From positions 1-30,843 of the forward strand of contig NZ_CALHII010000077.1 of the NCBI RefSeq assembly GCF_938030815.1: 30,843 bases of DNA, read 5' to 3'. The stretch comes from an uncultured Campylobacter sp. Its GTDB lineage: Bacteria > Campylobacterota > Campylobacteria > Campylobacterales > Campylobacteraceae. The position numbers and the translations under genes are program-made. Shown piece by piece: positions 15,602 through 23,088 of the stretch. Every line of letters starts with the position of its first letter. Within the stretch, counting starts at the first letter, position 1. The notes beneath the pieces are model-generated. The model was not told the origin of the DNA. It did no database searches and worked only from the letters and a program-made list of their open reading frames with translations.

Positions 15602-15632
15602 AAAAAAAGCCCGAGCTTTTAAACTCGGACTT
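15602..15632 (-). terminator. Intrinsic terminator of the candidate sRNA
   Basis: On the reverse strand GTCCGAG (15630-15624) pairs with CTCGGGC (15615-15609) around an 8-base loop. Two A-U pairs extend the stem and a run of seven Us (15608-15602) follows directly. This is the most classical terminator in the window, yet no protein gene ends near it. Confidence 0.8.
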
Positions 15633-15666
15633 CATACAAAAAGGAGGTTTTATCTTGTCGGACAAG
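15602..15666 (-). ncRNA. Candidate small RNA with an exposed anti-Shine-Dalgarno motif
   Basis: A TATAAT (15676-15671) and an intrinsic terminator (15632-15602) on the same strand define a transcript of about 65 nt with no room for a normal gene. From its 5' end it has a small CUUG...CAAG hairpin (15666-15654). A single-stranded stretch AUAAAACCUCCUUUUUGUAU follows, then the terminator stem and U7. ACCUCCUUU is identical to the 3' tail of epsilonproteobacterial 16S rRNA as I know it and is complementary to AAAGGAGG. A 5' stem, CU-rich window and terminator is a common sRNA layout in Helicobacter and Campylobacter. The alternative is an attenuated leader of moaC, whose own promoter lies 20 bases beyond the terminator. 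No expression data are available. Confidence 0.5.
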
Positions 15667-15670
15667 GACG

Positions 15671-15676
15671 ATTATA
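15671..15676 (-). promoter_or_regulatory. -10 box of the candidate sRNA
   Basis: The reverse strand reads GGTAGTATAATCG, a perfect TATAAT preceded by AT-rich DNA. Initiation six or seven bases downstream would place the 5' end at the base of the first hairpin. Confidence 0.55.
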
Positions 15677-16170
15677 CTACCTAAACAGTAAATAGAAATA
15701 AAATATATCCTTTTTAGGCGAACTCTTTCACGCTTAATTTATAGCCGTTTTTAAAATTTTGATGAAATTTGACGACTTATTATGACGCGCTGCGCAGTAA
15801 TTTGAATGGGTAGCGAAATGAAACCGAGCCAAAGAGCGATTAAATTTAAAGCGTACGCTAAATGGCAAAGATAAAATTTAAGCGCATTTGAGATTGTTTC
15901 ATCTTGAAGCGAGGATTTAAAGAGGATTGAGCGGGGGCGCTCCGTCAAGGTGCCATAAACAAAATGCTGCAAAGAAGCGGCTTAAATTAAACGCCGTCTT
16001 GCTCTAAATTTAAGCTTGTTTTGCCTAAGCTCAAGACCTCGCGCGCAATGCAGCGTAAATTTAAACCCTTCACGCGAGCGCCGTATTGCGCAGGCGCGGA
16101 TTAAAATAGCGCGCCGTAAATTTAAGCATCGTCGCGCAAAATCCAGCCTGCGTTTGAAATTTAGCCTCGT
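15677..16170. other. Spacer upstream of the sRNA, no gene seen
   Basis: About 490 bases. A 73-codon reverse frame (15751-15972) starts at TTG without a ribosome binding site and is not called. The segment lies downstream of the EF-hand gene, and no terminator for that operon is visible. Confidence 0.4.
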
Positions 16171-16617
16171 TTAAATTTTAAACGTTTTTAGCAGGCCGCC
16201 TAAGCTTAGCCCCTTGTCTTCGCCGTTTGCGCCGCCTCCTAAAAGATCGCCCAAAAAACTACTTGCGTCGTTGATATCGATTTTGCCGTCGCCGTTGAGG
16301 TCAAGCTTGGCGCTTGCGATTTTGCCGATCAGCGCGCTAAAATCTACGCCTTTGCTATCGACGGCATTTGCTTGTACGTCCTCGCCGCCGCCCAAAAGTC
16401 CGCCCAGCATCGAGCCTAGCGAGCTAGATTCGCCGCTTTCGCTTTTGCTTAAAAAATTTGAGCTGATGCCCGCGATTATCGCATTTATCTGATCGTCAGG
16501 CAGGTCCACGCCTAGAAATTTTTCGATAAAAGCGACCGGACCGCTTTGAAATTCTCTTAAATTTTTATCGTCGCTTTTGAGTGCAGAGACCATATTTACA
16601 AGTCCGTTTATGTCCAT
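16171..16617 (-). CDS. Small protein with one EF-hand/dockerin-like calcium loop
   Basis: A 148-residue protein without a signal peptide. Residues 1-55 form a helical domain (LREFQSGPVAFIEKFLGVDLPDDQINAIIAGI). Two Gly-rich linkers follow, LGGLLGGGED (71-80) and the similar LGDLLGGGANGED near the end. Between them residues 106-117 form a canonical calcium-binding loop: D106, N108, D110, K112 (backbone), D114 and D117. The ATG directly abuts the stop of the YegP-type gene (TAAATG), with AAGGAGG inside that gene, so the two are translationally coupled. The N-terminal segment resembles leader-like domains ending in LPDDQI, but no maturation genes are present. Calcium binding is inferred from the loop. 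Confidence 0.78.
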   Translation of the reverse strand: MDINGLVNMVSALKSDDKNLREFQSGPVAFIEKFLGVDLPDDQINAIIAGISSNFLSKSESGESSSLGSMLGGLLGGGEDVQANAVDSKGVDFSALIGKIASAKLDLNGDGKIDINDASSFLGDLLGGGANGEDKGLSLGGLLKTFKI

Positions 16618-16980
16618 TTACGCCTCCTTGATCTTGGCTTTCGCAGCCTGCTTGACGATAAGCTCTATTACTTTTAGGGCGTCCGCTTTGGTTTCAAAAT
16701 CTTTACTAACGGCGATGATCTGTCCGTTGCTAGCCGTTAGGCGGAAGCGAACCTTGCCTGCTTTATCGGTGTAAAGCTCAAATTTCGGATTATTTAGCTT
16801 TTCTCCGCCTGCGATTTGATCCTCGATCTTATTTAGCGCGGCGTTTTTTACGACGCTTTCGATGCCGTTTTTGCAAGCGGCCTTACTCGTGTAAACCTCG
16901 GAGGTACATAGCACGTGTCCGTCATAGAGTAGATCGAATTTGCAGCCATCCTTGGCGTCTTTGATTAAAAACTCAGCCAT
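16618..16980 (-). CDS. YegP-type tandem DUF1508 protein
   Basis: A 120-residue protein made of two DUF1508 repeats: residues 2-55 (FLIKDAKDGCKFDLLYDGHVLCTSEVYTSKAACKNGIESV) and about 62-115 (KFELYTDKAGKVRFRLTASNGQIIAVSKDFETKADALKVIELI). Each repeat carries the family pattern of a beta hairpin followed by a helix that begins TSKAA or ETKAD. The role of the family is not established; the fold is a small alpha/beta sandwich. GAAAGGATG lies just upstream of the ATG. It is the first gene of a two-gene unit with the EF-hand protein and divergent from the periplasmic protein gene at 17097. Confidence 0.88.
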   Translation of the reverse strand: MAEFLIKDAKDGCKFDLLYDGHVLCTSEVYTSKAACKNGIESVVKNAALNKIEDQIAGGEKLNNPKFELYTDKAGKVRFRLTASNGQIIAVSKDFETKADALKVIELIVKQAAKAKIKEA

Positions 16981-17059
16981 TTTTCATCCTTTCGTAAAAG
17001 ATATCGTTATTTTAGCTAAAATTTTAATAAATATTTTTAATAGGCGCGGAATTTTCTGC

Positions 17060-17065
17060 TAAAAT
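17060..17065 (+). promoter_or_regulatory. Weak -10 box for the periplasmic protein gene
   Basis: TAAAAT in TGCTAAAATTG has the extended-10 TG, 32 bases before the ATG at 17097. Confidence 0.35.
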
Positions 17066-17096
17066 TGCGCACAAATTTCATTTACAAAGGATCATA

Positions 17097-17576
17097 ATGA
17101 TAAAGGCTCTACGTTTTAGCTTGATTCTCGCCGCTACTTTAGGATTTGGCGCGGATGAGAGCGATGCATTATTTAAGGATATAAGGACGCGTCTGGGTTG
17201 CAATCTAGCCGCACAGGACTGCGAGACTAACGCGGGCGGGCAGAAGGCGCTCTTTAGCGTAGCGCGCCATCCGATCGAAGCGGGAGCAAATGAGCTAAAA
17301 ATAAGCGGAATTTCGCGTGAGCTGAAAAATCCGAGCGTTAAAATTTCGGGCGTGAGTATGAATATGGGCAATGCGGAATTCCCGCTAAAGCGCAGCGCAG
17401 ACGGCTATGAAGCGACGCTTGACGTTGCAGTATGCACGCACGCCGTAATGCGCTACAAGCTTGAAATTTACGAGGATGGCGAGCCTAGTGGGCTTTTTGT
17501 GTATTTTGATCTGCGAAAGCGCGCTACAGATCGAGACCGCGGCGAAGACATCCACTTGCATCACCACGAGCATTAG
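17097..17576 (+). CDS. Periplasmic protein with a histidine-rich C-terminus
   Basis: A 159-residue protein with a signal peptide (MIKALRFSLILAATLGFGA, cleaved near residue 19). The mature part has C35 and C42, a beta-rich core with ISGVSMNMGNAEFPLKRSADGYEATLDVAVC, and the final residues 153-159 HLHHHEH. The core, with a Met-x-Met-Gly motif between strands and a later GLFVYFDL strand, resembles the YtkA/FixH-like immunoglobulin fold, which often handles copper. The His tail and Met motif suggest metal binding, but this is inference. AAAGGATC precedes the ATG. It appears to be a single-gene unit. Confidence 0.75.
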   Translation: MIKALRFSLILAATLGFGADESDALFKDIRTRLGCNLAAQDCETNAGGQKALFSVARHPIEAGANELKISGISRELKNPSVKISGVSMNMGNAEFPLKRSADGYEATLDVAVCTHAVMRYKLEIYEDGEPSGLFVYFDLRKRATDRDRGEDIHLHHHEH

Positions 17577-17950
17577 ACGCGCCCAGTTTGTGTGCGGGGT
17601 AAAATTTACGCTTCTTTGAGACGTCTGCTAAAATTTACATGCTGCTCGGAGAAAATTTTATAAATTTTAAAGCGCCACTTGCGATAAATTTTATGTATCT
17701 TTCGAGCGACGCACGTCGCGAGTGGATACGGGCGCCTGTGCGGCTCGCCGTAGCACCAGAGCGCGCTTTATGGGCGTTTGCAAGCACGCCATTATAAAAA
17801 GCCCTGCGATTTGCCGTGCATTCACCGCATGTGTTTCGTAACCGCTACCGCGGCACATCAAATTTAGCCCTTCGCCGCTTTTAAATTTTAAAATTTTTAA
17901 AATTCGCTTGCGTTTCATACGCCTAATCTACGCGGAATTTTGAAATTCCT
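17577..17950. other. Spacer, no gene seen
   Basis: Roughly 370 bases with AAATTTTA words and GC-rich patches. A reverse frame at 17691-17918 lacks a ribosome binding site and resembles no protein I know. Confidence 0.4.
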
Positions 17951-17952
17951 TG

Positions 17953-17958
17953 TATAAT
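17953..17958 (+). promoter_or_regulatory. -10 box for the DUF3737-lyase operon
   Basis: TATAAT in CTTGTATAATCTG, 31 bases before the ATG at 17989. The TG one base upstream of the hexamer gives an extended -10 look. Confidence 0.6.
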
Positions 17959-17988
17959 CTGAAGCAAATTTTAAATCTAAGGAAAGCC

Positions 17989-18831
17989 ATGCAAATATTA
18001 AGACAAAAGCACTTTAGCGGCGAGCGCGCGCTGTTCGGCGCAAAGGATCTGCGGATCGAAAATTCCGTCTTCGGCGAGGGCGAGTCGCCGCTAAAACACA
18101 GCGCAAATATCGTCGCGCAAAACTGTAAATTTGAGTGGAAATATCCGTTTTGGTACGCCGAAAATATCCGCGCGCAGGACTGCTTATTCGACGAGGTCGC
18201 GCGCGCAGGGATCTGGTATAGCCGCGGCGTAGTGCTAAAAGACTGCCTCTACGGCGCGCCCAAGGGGCTTCGCCGCGTAAAAGATGCCGCGCTGCAAAAT
18301 GTAGAATTTGCTGATGCGCAAGAGACCTTGTGGCACTGCAGCGACGTCATGCTAAAAAACGTCACCGCAAAGGGCGCGTATTTCGGGCTTGATTGTGAAA
18401 ACTTAAGTATCGAAAATCTATCGCTCTTCGGAGATTACTGCTTTGACGGCTGCAGAAACGTAACGATCAAAAACTCCAAGCTTCTATCCAAGGACGCGTT
18501 TTGGAACTGCGAAAATATCCTCATCGAGGACTGCTTCATCGCGGGCGAATACTTCGGCTGGAATTCTAAAAACGTAACGCTGCGAAACTGCAAGATCGAG
18601 AGCCTGCAGGGCTTTTGCTATATGCAAAATTTACTCTTGCAAGACTGCGAGCTGATAAATACTACGCTAGCGTTTGAATACAGCGACGTCCGTGCCGAGA
18701 TAAAAGGCGCAATCGATAGCGTCAAAAATCCGAGCAGCGGGCTAATCCGCGCGGCAAGCATCGGCGAGCTGATCCTAGACGGCGCAACGGACGCGTCTAA
18801 AACTGAAATCATTACTGAATTAAGGGCGTAA
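17989..18831 (+). CDS. DUF3737 family beta-helix protein
   Basis: A 280-residue soluble protein starting MQILRQKHFSGERALFG, with AAGGAAAG five bases before the ATG. It is built of short repeated turns such as ENIRAQDCLF, KNVTAKGAYFG, ENLSIENLSLFG and RNVTIKNSKLL, each about 20 residues with hydrophobic and Asn/Cys positions recurring. This is the pattern of a right-handed beta-helix and is characteristic of DUF3737. The function is unknown. It is followed after one base by the PLP lyase gene, a neighbour I recall for DUF3737 in other bacteria, so the two products probably work in one pathway or regulate one another. Confidence 0.85.
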   Translation: MQILRQKHFSGERALFGAKDLRIENSVFGEGESPLKHSANIVAQNCKFEWKYPFWYAENIRAQDCLFDEVARAGIWYSRGVVLKDCLYGAPKGLRRVKDAALQNVEFADAQETLWHCSDVMLKNVTAKGAYFGLDCENLSIENLSLFGDYCFDGCRNVTIKNSKLLSKDAFWNCENILIEDCFIAGEYFGWNSKNVTLRNCKIESLQGFCYMQNLLLQDCELINTTLAFEYSDVRAEIKGAIDSVKNPSSGLIRAASIGELILDGATDASKTEIITELRA

Positions 18832-18832
18832 G

Positions 18833-20026
18833 ATGGGACTTTTTGATTTTATAAGCGGCAAGGAGAAATACGACTTCGACACCCTGCCGAATCGCCGCGG
18901 CACGAAGTCGCTTAAATGGGATGTAGGCGAGAATGAGCTTCCGATGTGGGTCGCGGATATGGACTTTGCCGTAGCGCCCGAGATCATCGAGGCTCTGCAA
19001 AAGCGGCTAAATGAGCGGGTTTTGGGCTATTCGCTTGTGGATGATGAATGGCGCAGCGCGTATCAAGGCTGGTGGCTCGCGCGACACGATTATGAAATCC
19101 AAAAGGAGTGGTTGATCTATGCAAATGGCACGCTGCCCGCGATTGATTCGATCATCCGCAAACTCACATCGCCCGCCGAAAATGTGCTACTGATGAGCCC
19201 GGTTTATAACTGCTTTTACTACTGCATCAAAAACGCCGCCCGCGTGCCTGTGGAGAATGAGCTTGCCTATGCTAACGGCGATTATAGCATCGATTGGGAG
19301 GATCTGCAGGCTAAGCTCGCCGATCCGCAGACGACGCTTTTTATCCTTTGCAACCCGCACAATCCGGTCGGCCGCACCTTTAGCAGGGACGATCTTGCCC
19401 ACATCGGCGAGCTGTGCGAGAAGCACGGCGTGACGGTGCTTAGCGATGAGGTTCATTGCGATCTGACCGAGCCGGGCGTGCGCTACACGCCATTTGCCGC
19501 GGCAAGTAAGAGCTGCGAGAGGATCTCGGCTAGTATAATCGCGCCAACCAAGGCGTTTAACATCGCGGGGCTGCAAAGCGCGGCGGTCTTTACCGCAGAT
19601 AAGCGCTTGCGTCATAAAATTTTAAAGGCGCTAAATTCCGACGACATCGCCGAGCCGAATTTTTTCGCAGTGCAGGGCGCGATCGCCGCATTTACGAAGG
19701 GTGCGCCGTGGCTGGACGCGCTGCGCGAATACCTCAGCGAAAATCGCAAATTCGCGGCGGAATTTATCGCCCGCGAGCTTCCGCAGGTGCGCGTCGTGCC
19801 TCAAGACGCGACCTATCTGATGTGGCTTGATGCGGGCGCTTACACGCAGGATAGCGCAGAGCTTGCGCGCTTCATCCGCGAAAAAACGGGGCTGTATCTC
19901 TCCTGCGGCGCGCAATACGGCAAGGGCGGCGAGAAATTTTTGCGCCTAAATATCGCGACCTCTAGGGCGCTGCTAAAAGACGGGCTAGGGCGGCTGAAAG
20001 AGGCGCTAAAGATCTGCCCGCATTAA
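18833..20026 (+). CDS. PatB/MalY-type PLP enzyme (cystathionine beta-lyase-like)
   Basis: A 397-residue fold-type I PLP enzyme of the MalY/PatB group. Features are PMWVADMDFAVAPEI near the N-terminus, NPHNPVGR (174-181), DEVHCDL and APTKAFNIAGLQ with the cofactor lysine at residue 240. FLRLNIATSR near the end contains the carboxylate-binding arginine. Family members cleave C-S bonds in cystathionine or cysteine conjugates, giving homocysteine or sulfide, pyruvate and ammonia. The length is standard. The ATG is one base after the DUF3737 stop with only a weak AAGGG, so translation is probably coupled. Lyase versus aminotransferase activity cannot be decided from sequence. A cysteine-type importer is encoded 2 kb downstream. 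Confidence 0.92.
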   Translation: MGLFDFISGKEKYDFDTLPNRRGTKSLKWDVGENELPMWVADMDFAVAPEIIEALQKRLNERVLGYSLVDDEWRSAYQGWWLARHDYEIQKEWLIYANGTLPAIDSIIRKLTSPAENVLLMSPVYNCFYYCIKNAARVPVENELAYANGDYSIDWEDLQAKLADPQTTLFILCNPHNPVGRTFSRDDLAHIGELCEKHGVTVLSDEVHCDLTEPGVRYTPFAAASKSCERISASIIAPTKAFNIAGLQSAAVFTADKRLRHKILKALNSDDIAEPNFFAVQGAIAAFTKGAPWLDALREYLSENRKFAAEFIARELPQVRVVPQDATYLMWLDAGAYTQDSAELARFIREKTGLYLSCGAQYGKGGEKFLRLNIATSRALLKDGLGRLKEALKICPH

Positions 20027-20207
20027 ACGAGCTGCGGCGCGATAGCGGCGAAATTTAAAATTTAAAGCGGCGGAGTAAATTTTAAAATTTATCGCAGCAG
20101 GGCGCGAGCTTTGCGCTAAATTTGGCGGCGATCAGGCTGCGGCGCGCGAATGTTTAAATTTACGCGCGGCAAAAACCGGCGCTTAAATGCGCTACAAAAG
20201 GCGGATT

Positions 20208-21593
20208 ATGGATAGGAACGGCGATTTAGAGGAACTTTACCTGCTTGAAAAGCAGCGTGAAAAGTTCGCGCGCATTAGTAAGCTTGTCTCATTTTTGATA
20301 ACCCTGCTGCTGCTCGGGCTTTACCTGTTTTTAAATACCAGGGCGGAGCCCATCTCGTTTGATACAAACTGGCTTATAATCGCGCTTTTCATCATCTTTC
20401 CCCTCTTAAACGGGCTGCTTTACCGCCTATTTCACAGCTTTAGCTTTGGCAAAAACGGCGGCGCGCAGCGCGCAAATTTTGATAAATTTAGCAGCTTTGA
20501 TACGGCGCAAGATGCAGGCGCATTAGGGCAGGGCGCAGCGCAAAACGGGCAAATTTTAAGAGCCGATACAAACGAAGGGCAGGTATTAAAAGCTGAAATA
20601 GGCGAGGGCGGCGGCTCCAGAGGCGGCGATAGCCGTATATCCTCTACTTACGGAGGGTTTGAGCCCAAAGCCGCCGAAAGAGAAGGCAGGGGCGAAAAAG
20701 ACGGCGAGACCCAGTCAAAATTTAACTTTCTAGCCGATCTGCAGAGCCTGGAGGATGAGCGCGCGGCGCTGCAAAAATCGGTGAAAAAGGCCGGTCTAAT
20801 CGCCGCTGTCGTAGGGACCGGCGTGGGCGCACTGGTGGCGCGCTTTTGGGGCGAAGCGGCGGTCGGCGTATTTTTCGGCGTGGCTGTTTACGGCGTCGTG
20901 AGCGCTCTTTTGACGGCGAGCAAAAGACGGAATTTTAGATCAAATTTTAAAAACAAGGTCGTCGCGAGTATCACAAAAAGCTTCGGGCTTAGCTACGATG
21001 AAAGCGGCGGGCTTACAGCAGATGAGTTTTTTGAAATTTACGACTGCTACATAAACGAACAATCTAGCGAGGATATGATGAGCGGGGAGGTGCAGGGCGT
21101 GCGCGTGAGATTTAGCGACTTTTACGCCGCCGAAAAGGTGCGCACCAAAAACGGCACTCGCACCGACGTCAAATTTCAAGGAGTGCTTTTCGTCGCGGAC
21201 TTTCACAAAAGGCTTAACTGCGAGGTGCGGGTGTGTCACAAAAACTCGCGAAATCTACGCAAATACGGGCAGCGAGCGAATATGGACGACGTGAAATTTG
21301 AGGAGTTTTTCGACGTCTATACGACCGATCAAGTGGGCGCTAGATACGCTTTGACGCCGCTTTTGATGCAGCGACTGACGGAGGTCTATCTAAGGCTGGG
21401 CTCGCAGATAAACGCGGTGCTAAGGGAGGATAAAATTTACGTGGCGATCGAGACCTGGCGCGATAATTTCGAGCCTAGAATCGACTGCTCGCTAAAGCAG
21501 GACGCCACGATAGAGCTTTACGTAGATGAGATCGGCGCGCTTGTGGGTATCGTGAGCGAGCTAAATTTGAACCGCAAAATTTGGAGCGAATGA
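20208..21593 (+). CDS. DUF3137 membrane protein
   Basis: A 461-residue protein from the ATG at 20208 (MDRNGDLEELYLLEKQREKF), chosen because AAGGCGG lies just upstream; the ATG at 20187 has no such site. Two N-terminal helices (SFLITLLLLGLYLFL and LIIALFIIFPLLNGLLY) are followed by about 90 low-complexity Gly/Ala/Glu-rich residues. A second hydrophobic pair comes next (AGLIAAVVGTGVGALVARF and GVFFGVAVYGVVSALLTA). The C-terminal half is the DUF3137 domain, with IYDCYINEQSSEDMMSGEVQGVRVRFSD-type sequence and FEEFFDVYTTDQVGARYALT. The family often occurs beside LemA, which is absent here. The function is unknown. The low-complexity linker is unusual and may be fast-evolving. Confidence 0.85.
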   Translation: MDRNGDLEELYLLEKQREKFARISKLVSFLITLLLLGLYLFLNTRAEPISFDTNWLIIALFIIFPLLNGLLYRLFHSFSFGKNGGAQRANFDKFSSFDTAQDAGALGQGAAQNGQILRADTNEGQVLKAEIGEGGGSRGGDSRISSTYGGFEPKAAEREGRGEKDGETQSKFNFLADLQSLEDERAALQKSVKKAGLIAAVVGTGVGALVARFWGEAAVGVFFGVAVYGVVSALLTASKRRNFRSNFKNKVVASITKSFGLSYDESGGLTADEFFEIYDCYINEQSSEDMMSGEVQGVRVRFSDFYAAEKVRTKNGTRTDVKFQGVLFVADFHKRLNCEVRVCHKNSRNLRKYGQRANMDDVKFEEFFDVYTTDQVGARYALTPLLMQRLTEVYLRLGSQINAVLREDKIYVAIETWRDNFEPRIDCSLKQDATIELYVDEIGALVGIVSELNLNRKIWSE

Positions 21594-22207
21594 GGTGAGC
21601 GGCGGCGCAGTAGAGTATGGCAGAGGCGGCGAGCTACATACAGCCGCGACGGCGCACAGATAGGACATAACGCGCGGGATCGTAGGCTTTGGTGGCAGTG
21701 GCACAGATGTGCCGTGTAACTGAACGTGGAAATGGATGCGTTGCGCGGATCGTGCGTTTGGCTCTTAAATCGGTACGGGAAATTTAGCCCGCGCAGAATT
21801 TACGAGCCGCCTTGAGCCGATAAAATTTTATAAATTCCCGATTCGTTTAACGAGCAAGCGCTTGCGATTTATCATTGCTCGCACGGCAAAATTTTTATCG
21901 CGCGAGCAGTTTGCATTAGAATTCTACTATCGCTTGAAATTTTACGCCGCCGCGCGCAACTTAAATTTTGCCGCGACGATCCGCGCTAGGCTGCGTTTCG
22001 GTTCAGCTAAAATTTACTCGGCGGCAAATTCGCCGCGTGGAAGCAAAACTTTGCCGCTAGATCGATAAATTTAGCTAGCTTATAGAAGCGCTTGCCGCCT
22101 ATGGGCGTTTACAGCCGCCGTTCAGTGAAGAGAAGATACGGCGGCTCGTCGCTGCGAAGTTGCAGGGCTTGATAATTGCCCTGCTAAATTAGACGGCGAA
22201 TCAAAAT
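21594..22207. other. Spacer between convergent genes, no gene seen
   Basis: About 610 bases between the DUF3137 gene and the end of the ABC importer operon. It holds several small hairpins (GGCAC/GTGCC at 21700-21713; CGAGCAA/TTGCTCG at 21851-21881) and a frame at 21862-22068 that lacks start signals. Confidence 0.45.
22162..22184 (-). terminator. Hairpin downstream of the ABC importer operon
   Basis: GCAGGGC (22162-22168) and GCCCTGC (22178-22184) form a perfect 7-bp stem with a 9-base loop, 24 bases after the stop of the binding-protein gene. No U run follows on the reverse strand, so termination would be non-classical. Confidence 0.4.
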
Positions 22208-23068
22208 TTATAGCTTCCCACCCTCGATTACGACATCGTCAGCCTTGATGTCGTCGCCGTATATAGGTGCTAGCGTCGCATCGTAGTCGGCGTGGAAAAA
22301 TTTCTCGTCTGCGAGCTTTACGATTAGATCGTCAAGCCATTTGCGAAGCTCGTCGTTGCCCTTTTTGACCGCAGGCGCAATGACATCCTGATCGCCGAGC
22401 GAGCGGATGCCTACCTTAAAGCCAGGGTTTGATTTCGTCCATGCAAACAAAAGCGTATTATCATGCGCGATCGCATCGCCTCTGCGGTCCAGCATCGCAC
22501 CGAAAGTCTCGGTATTTTGGTCAAATTTTAAAAGCTTGATCTCGGGGTGATTTTTCGTAAAATACAGATCCGCGGTCGTGCCTTTGTTTATTAAAAGCGT
22601 TTTGTCCTTAAGCTGCGAAACGTCGGTAATATCGCCATTCGGGCTCGCGACGCCGAGAGCTACCTTCATATACGGTAGCGCGAAATCCACGACCTCTTTG
22701 CGCTCCGGCGTGACGGTGAAATTTGCAAGCGTGATATCGACTTTGTCGGACGCCAAAAATTCCGCGCGATTGGCGGCCTCTACGAGTACGAACTGCACCT
22801 TGCTCTCATCGCCCAAAAGCTCCTTTGCGATACGTTTTGCAAAATACACGTCGTATCCCGCGTTTTTGCCCGCCTCGTCGATGTAGCCAAACGGCGGCTT
22901 GTCGCCGAAAACGGCGATCCTTACTACGCCGCGCTTTTTAACTCCGTCTATATAGCTTTGCGGAGCGGCGGAGCCTTGCGCGGAATTTGAGGAGCCTTTG
23001 CTCTCGTCGTTGCAACCTGCGAAAAATAACGCACCTAAGATAAAAAGCGTGCTTAGCGTTTTTTTCAT
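22208..23068 (-). CDS. cjaA: CjaA-type amino-acid (cysteine) binding lipoprotein
   Basis: A 286-residue solute-binding protein closely resembling C. jejuni CjaA. MKKTLSTLFILGALFFAGC is a lipoprotein signal with Cys19 lipidated. GVVRIAVFGDKPPFGYIDE, KVQFVLVEAANRAEFL, ERKEVVDFALPYMKVALGVA and the terminal IKADDVVIEGGKL match CjaA nearly word for word. CjaA binds cysteine and is a surface-exposed antigen. It is the last gene of a four-gene ABC importer operon, 20 bases after the ATPase gene, with AAGGAG before its ATG. The name is given on strong sequence resemblance; cysteine specificity is inherited from that. Confidence 0.92.
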   Translation of the reverse strand: MKKTLSTLFILGALFFAGCNDESKGSSNSAQGSAAPQSYIDGVKKRGVVRIAVFGDKPPFGYIDEAGKNAGYDVYFAKRIAKELLGDESKVQFVLVEAANRAEFLASDKVDITLANFTVTPERKEVVDFALPYMKVALGVASPNGDITDVSQLKDKTLLINKGTTADLYFTKNHPEIKLLKFDQNTETFGAMLDRRGDAIAHDNTLLFAWTKSNPGFKVGIRSLGDQDVIAPAVKKGNDELRKWLDDLIVKLADEKFFHADYDATLAPIYGDDIKADDVVIEGGKL

Positions 23069-23088
23069 CTTTTCTCCTTTATTAAAAT

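Noticed and set aside
15555..15665. N-terminal extension of moaC
   Set aside because: It crosses a terminator and a TATAAT; MoaC normally begins at the LSHID segment, which has AAGGA just upstream.
15646..15685. Short forward frame with AAGGAGG before TTG, opposite the sRNA
   Set aside because: Only nine codons before a stop. The reverse strand has both promoter and terminator, so the Shine-Dalgarno-like string is better read as the complement of the sRNA window.
15751..15972. 73-codon reverse frame with a hydrophobic segment
   Set aside because: TTG start without a ribosome binding site or promoter, and no recognisable family.
17691..17918. 75-codon reverse frame
   Set aside because: No start signals and no resemblance to a known protein; the spacer composition explains it.
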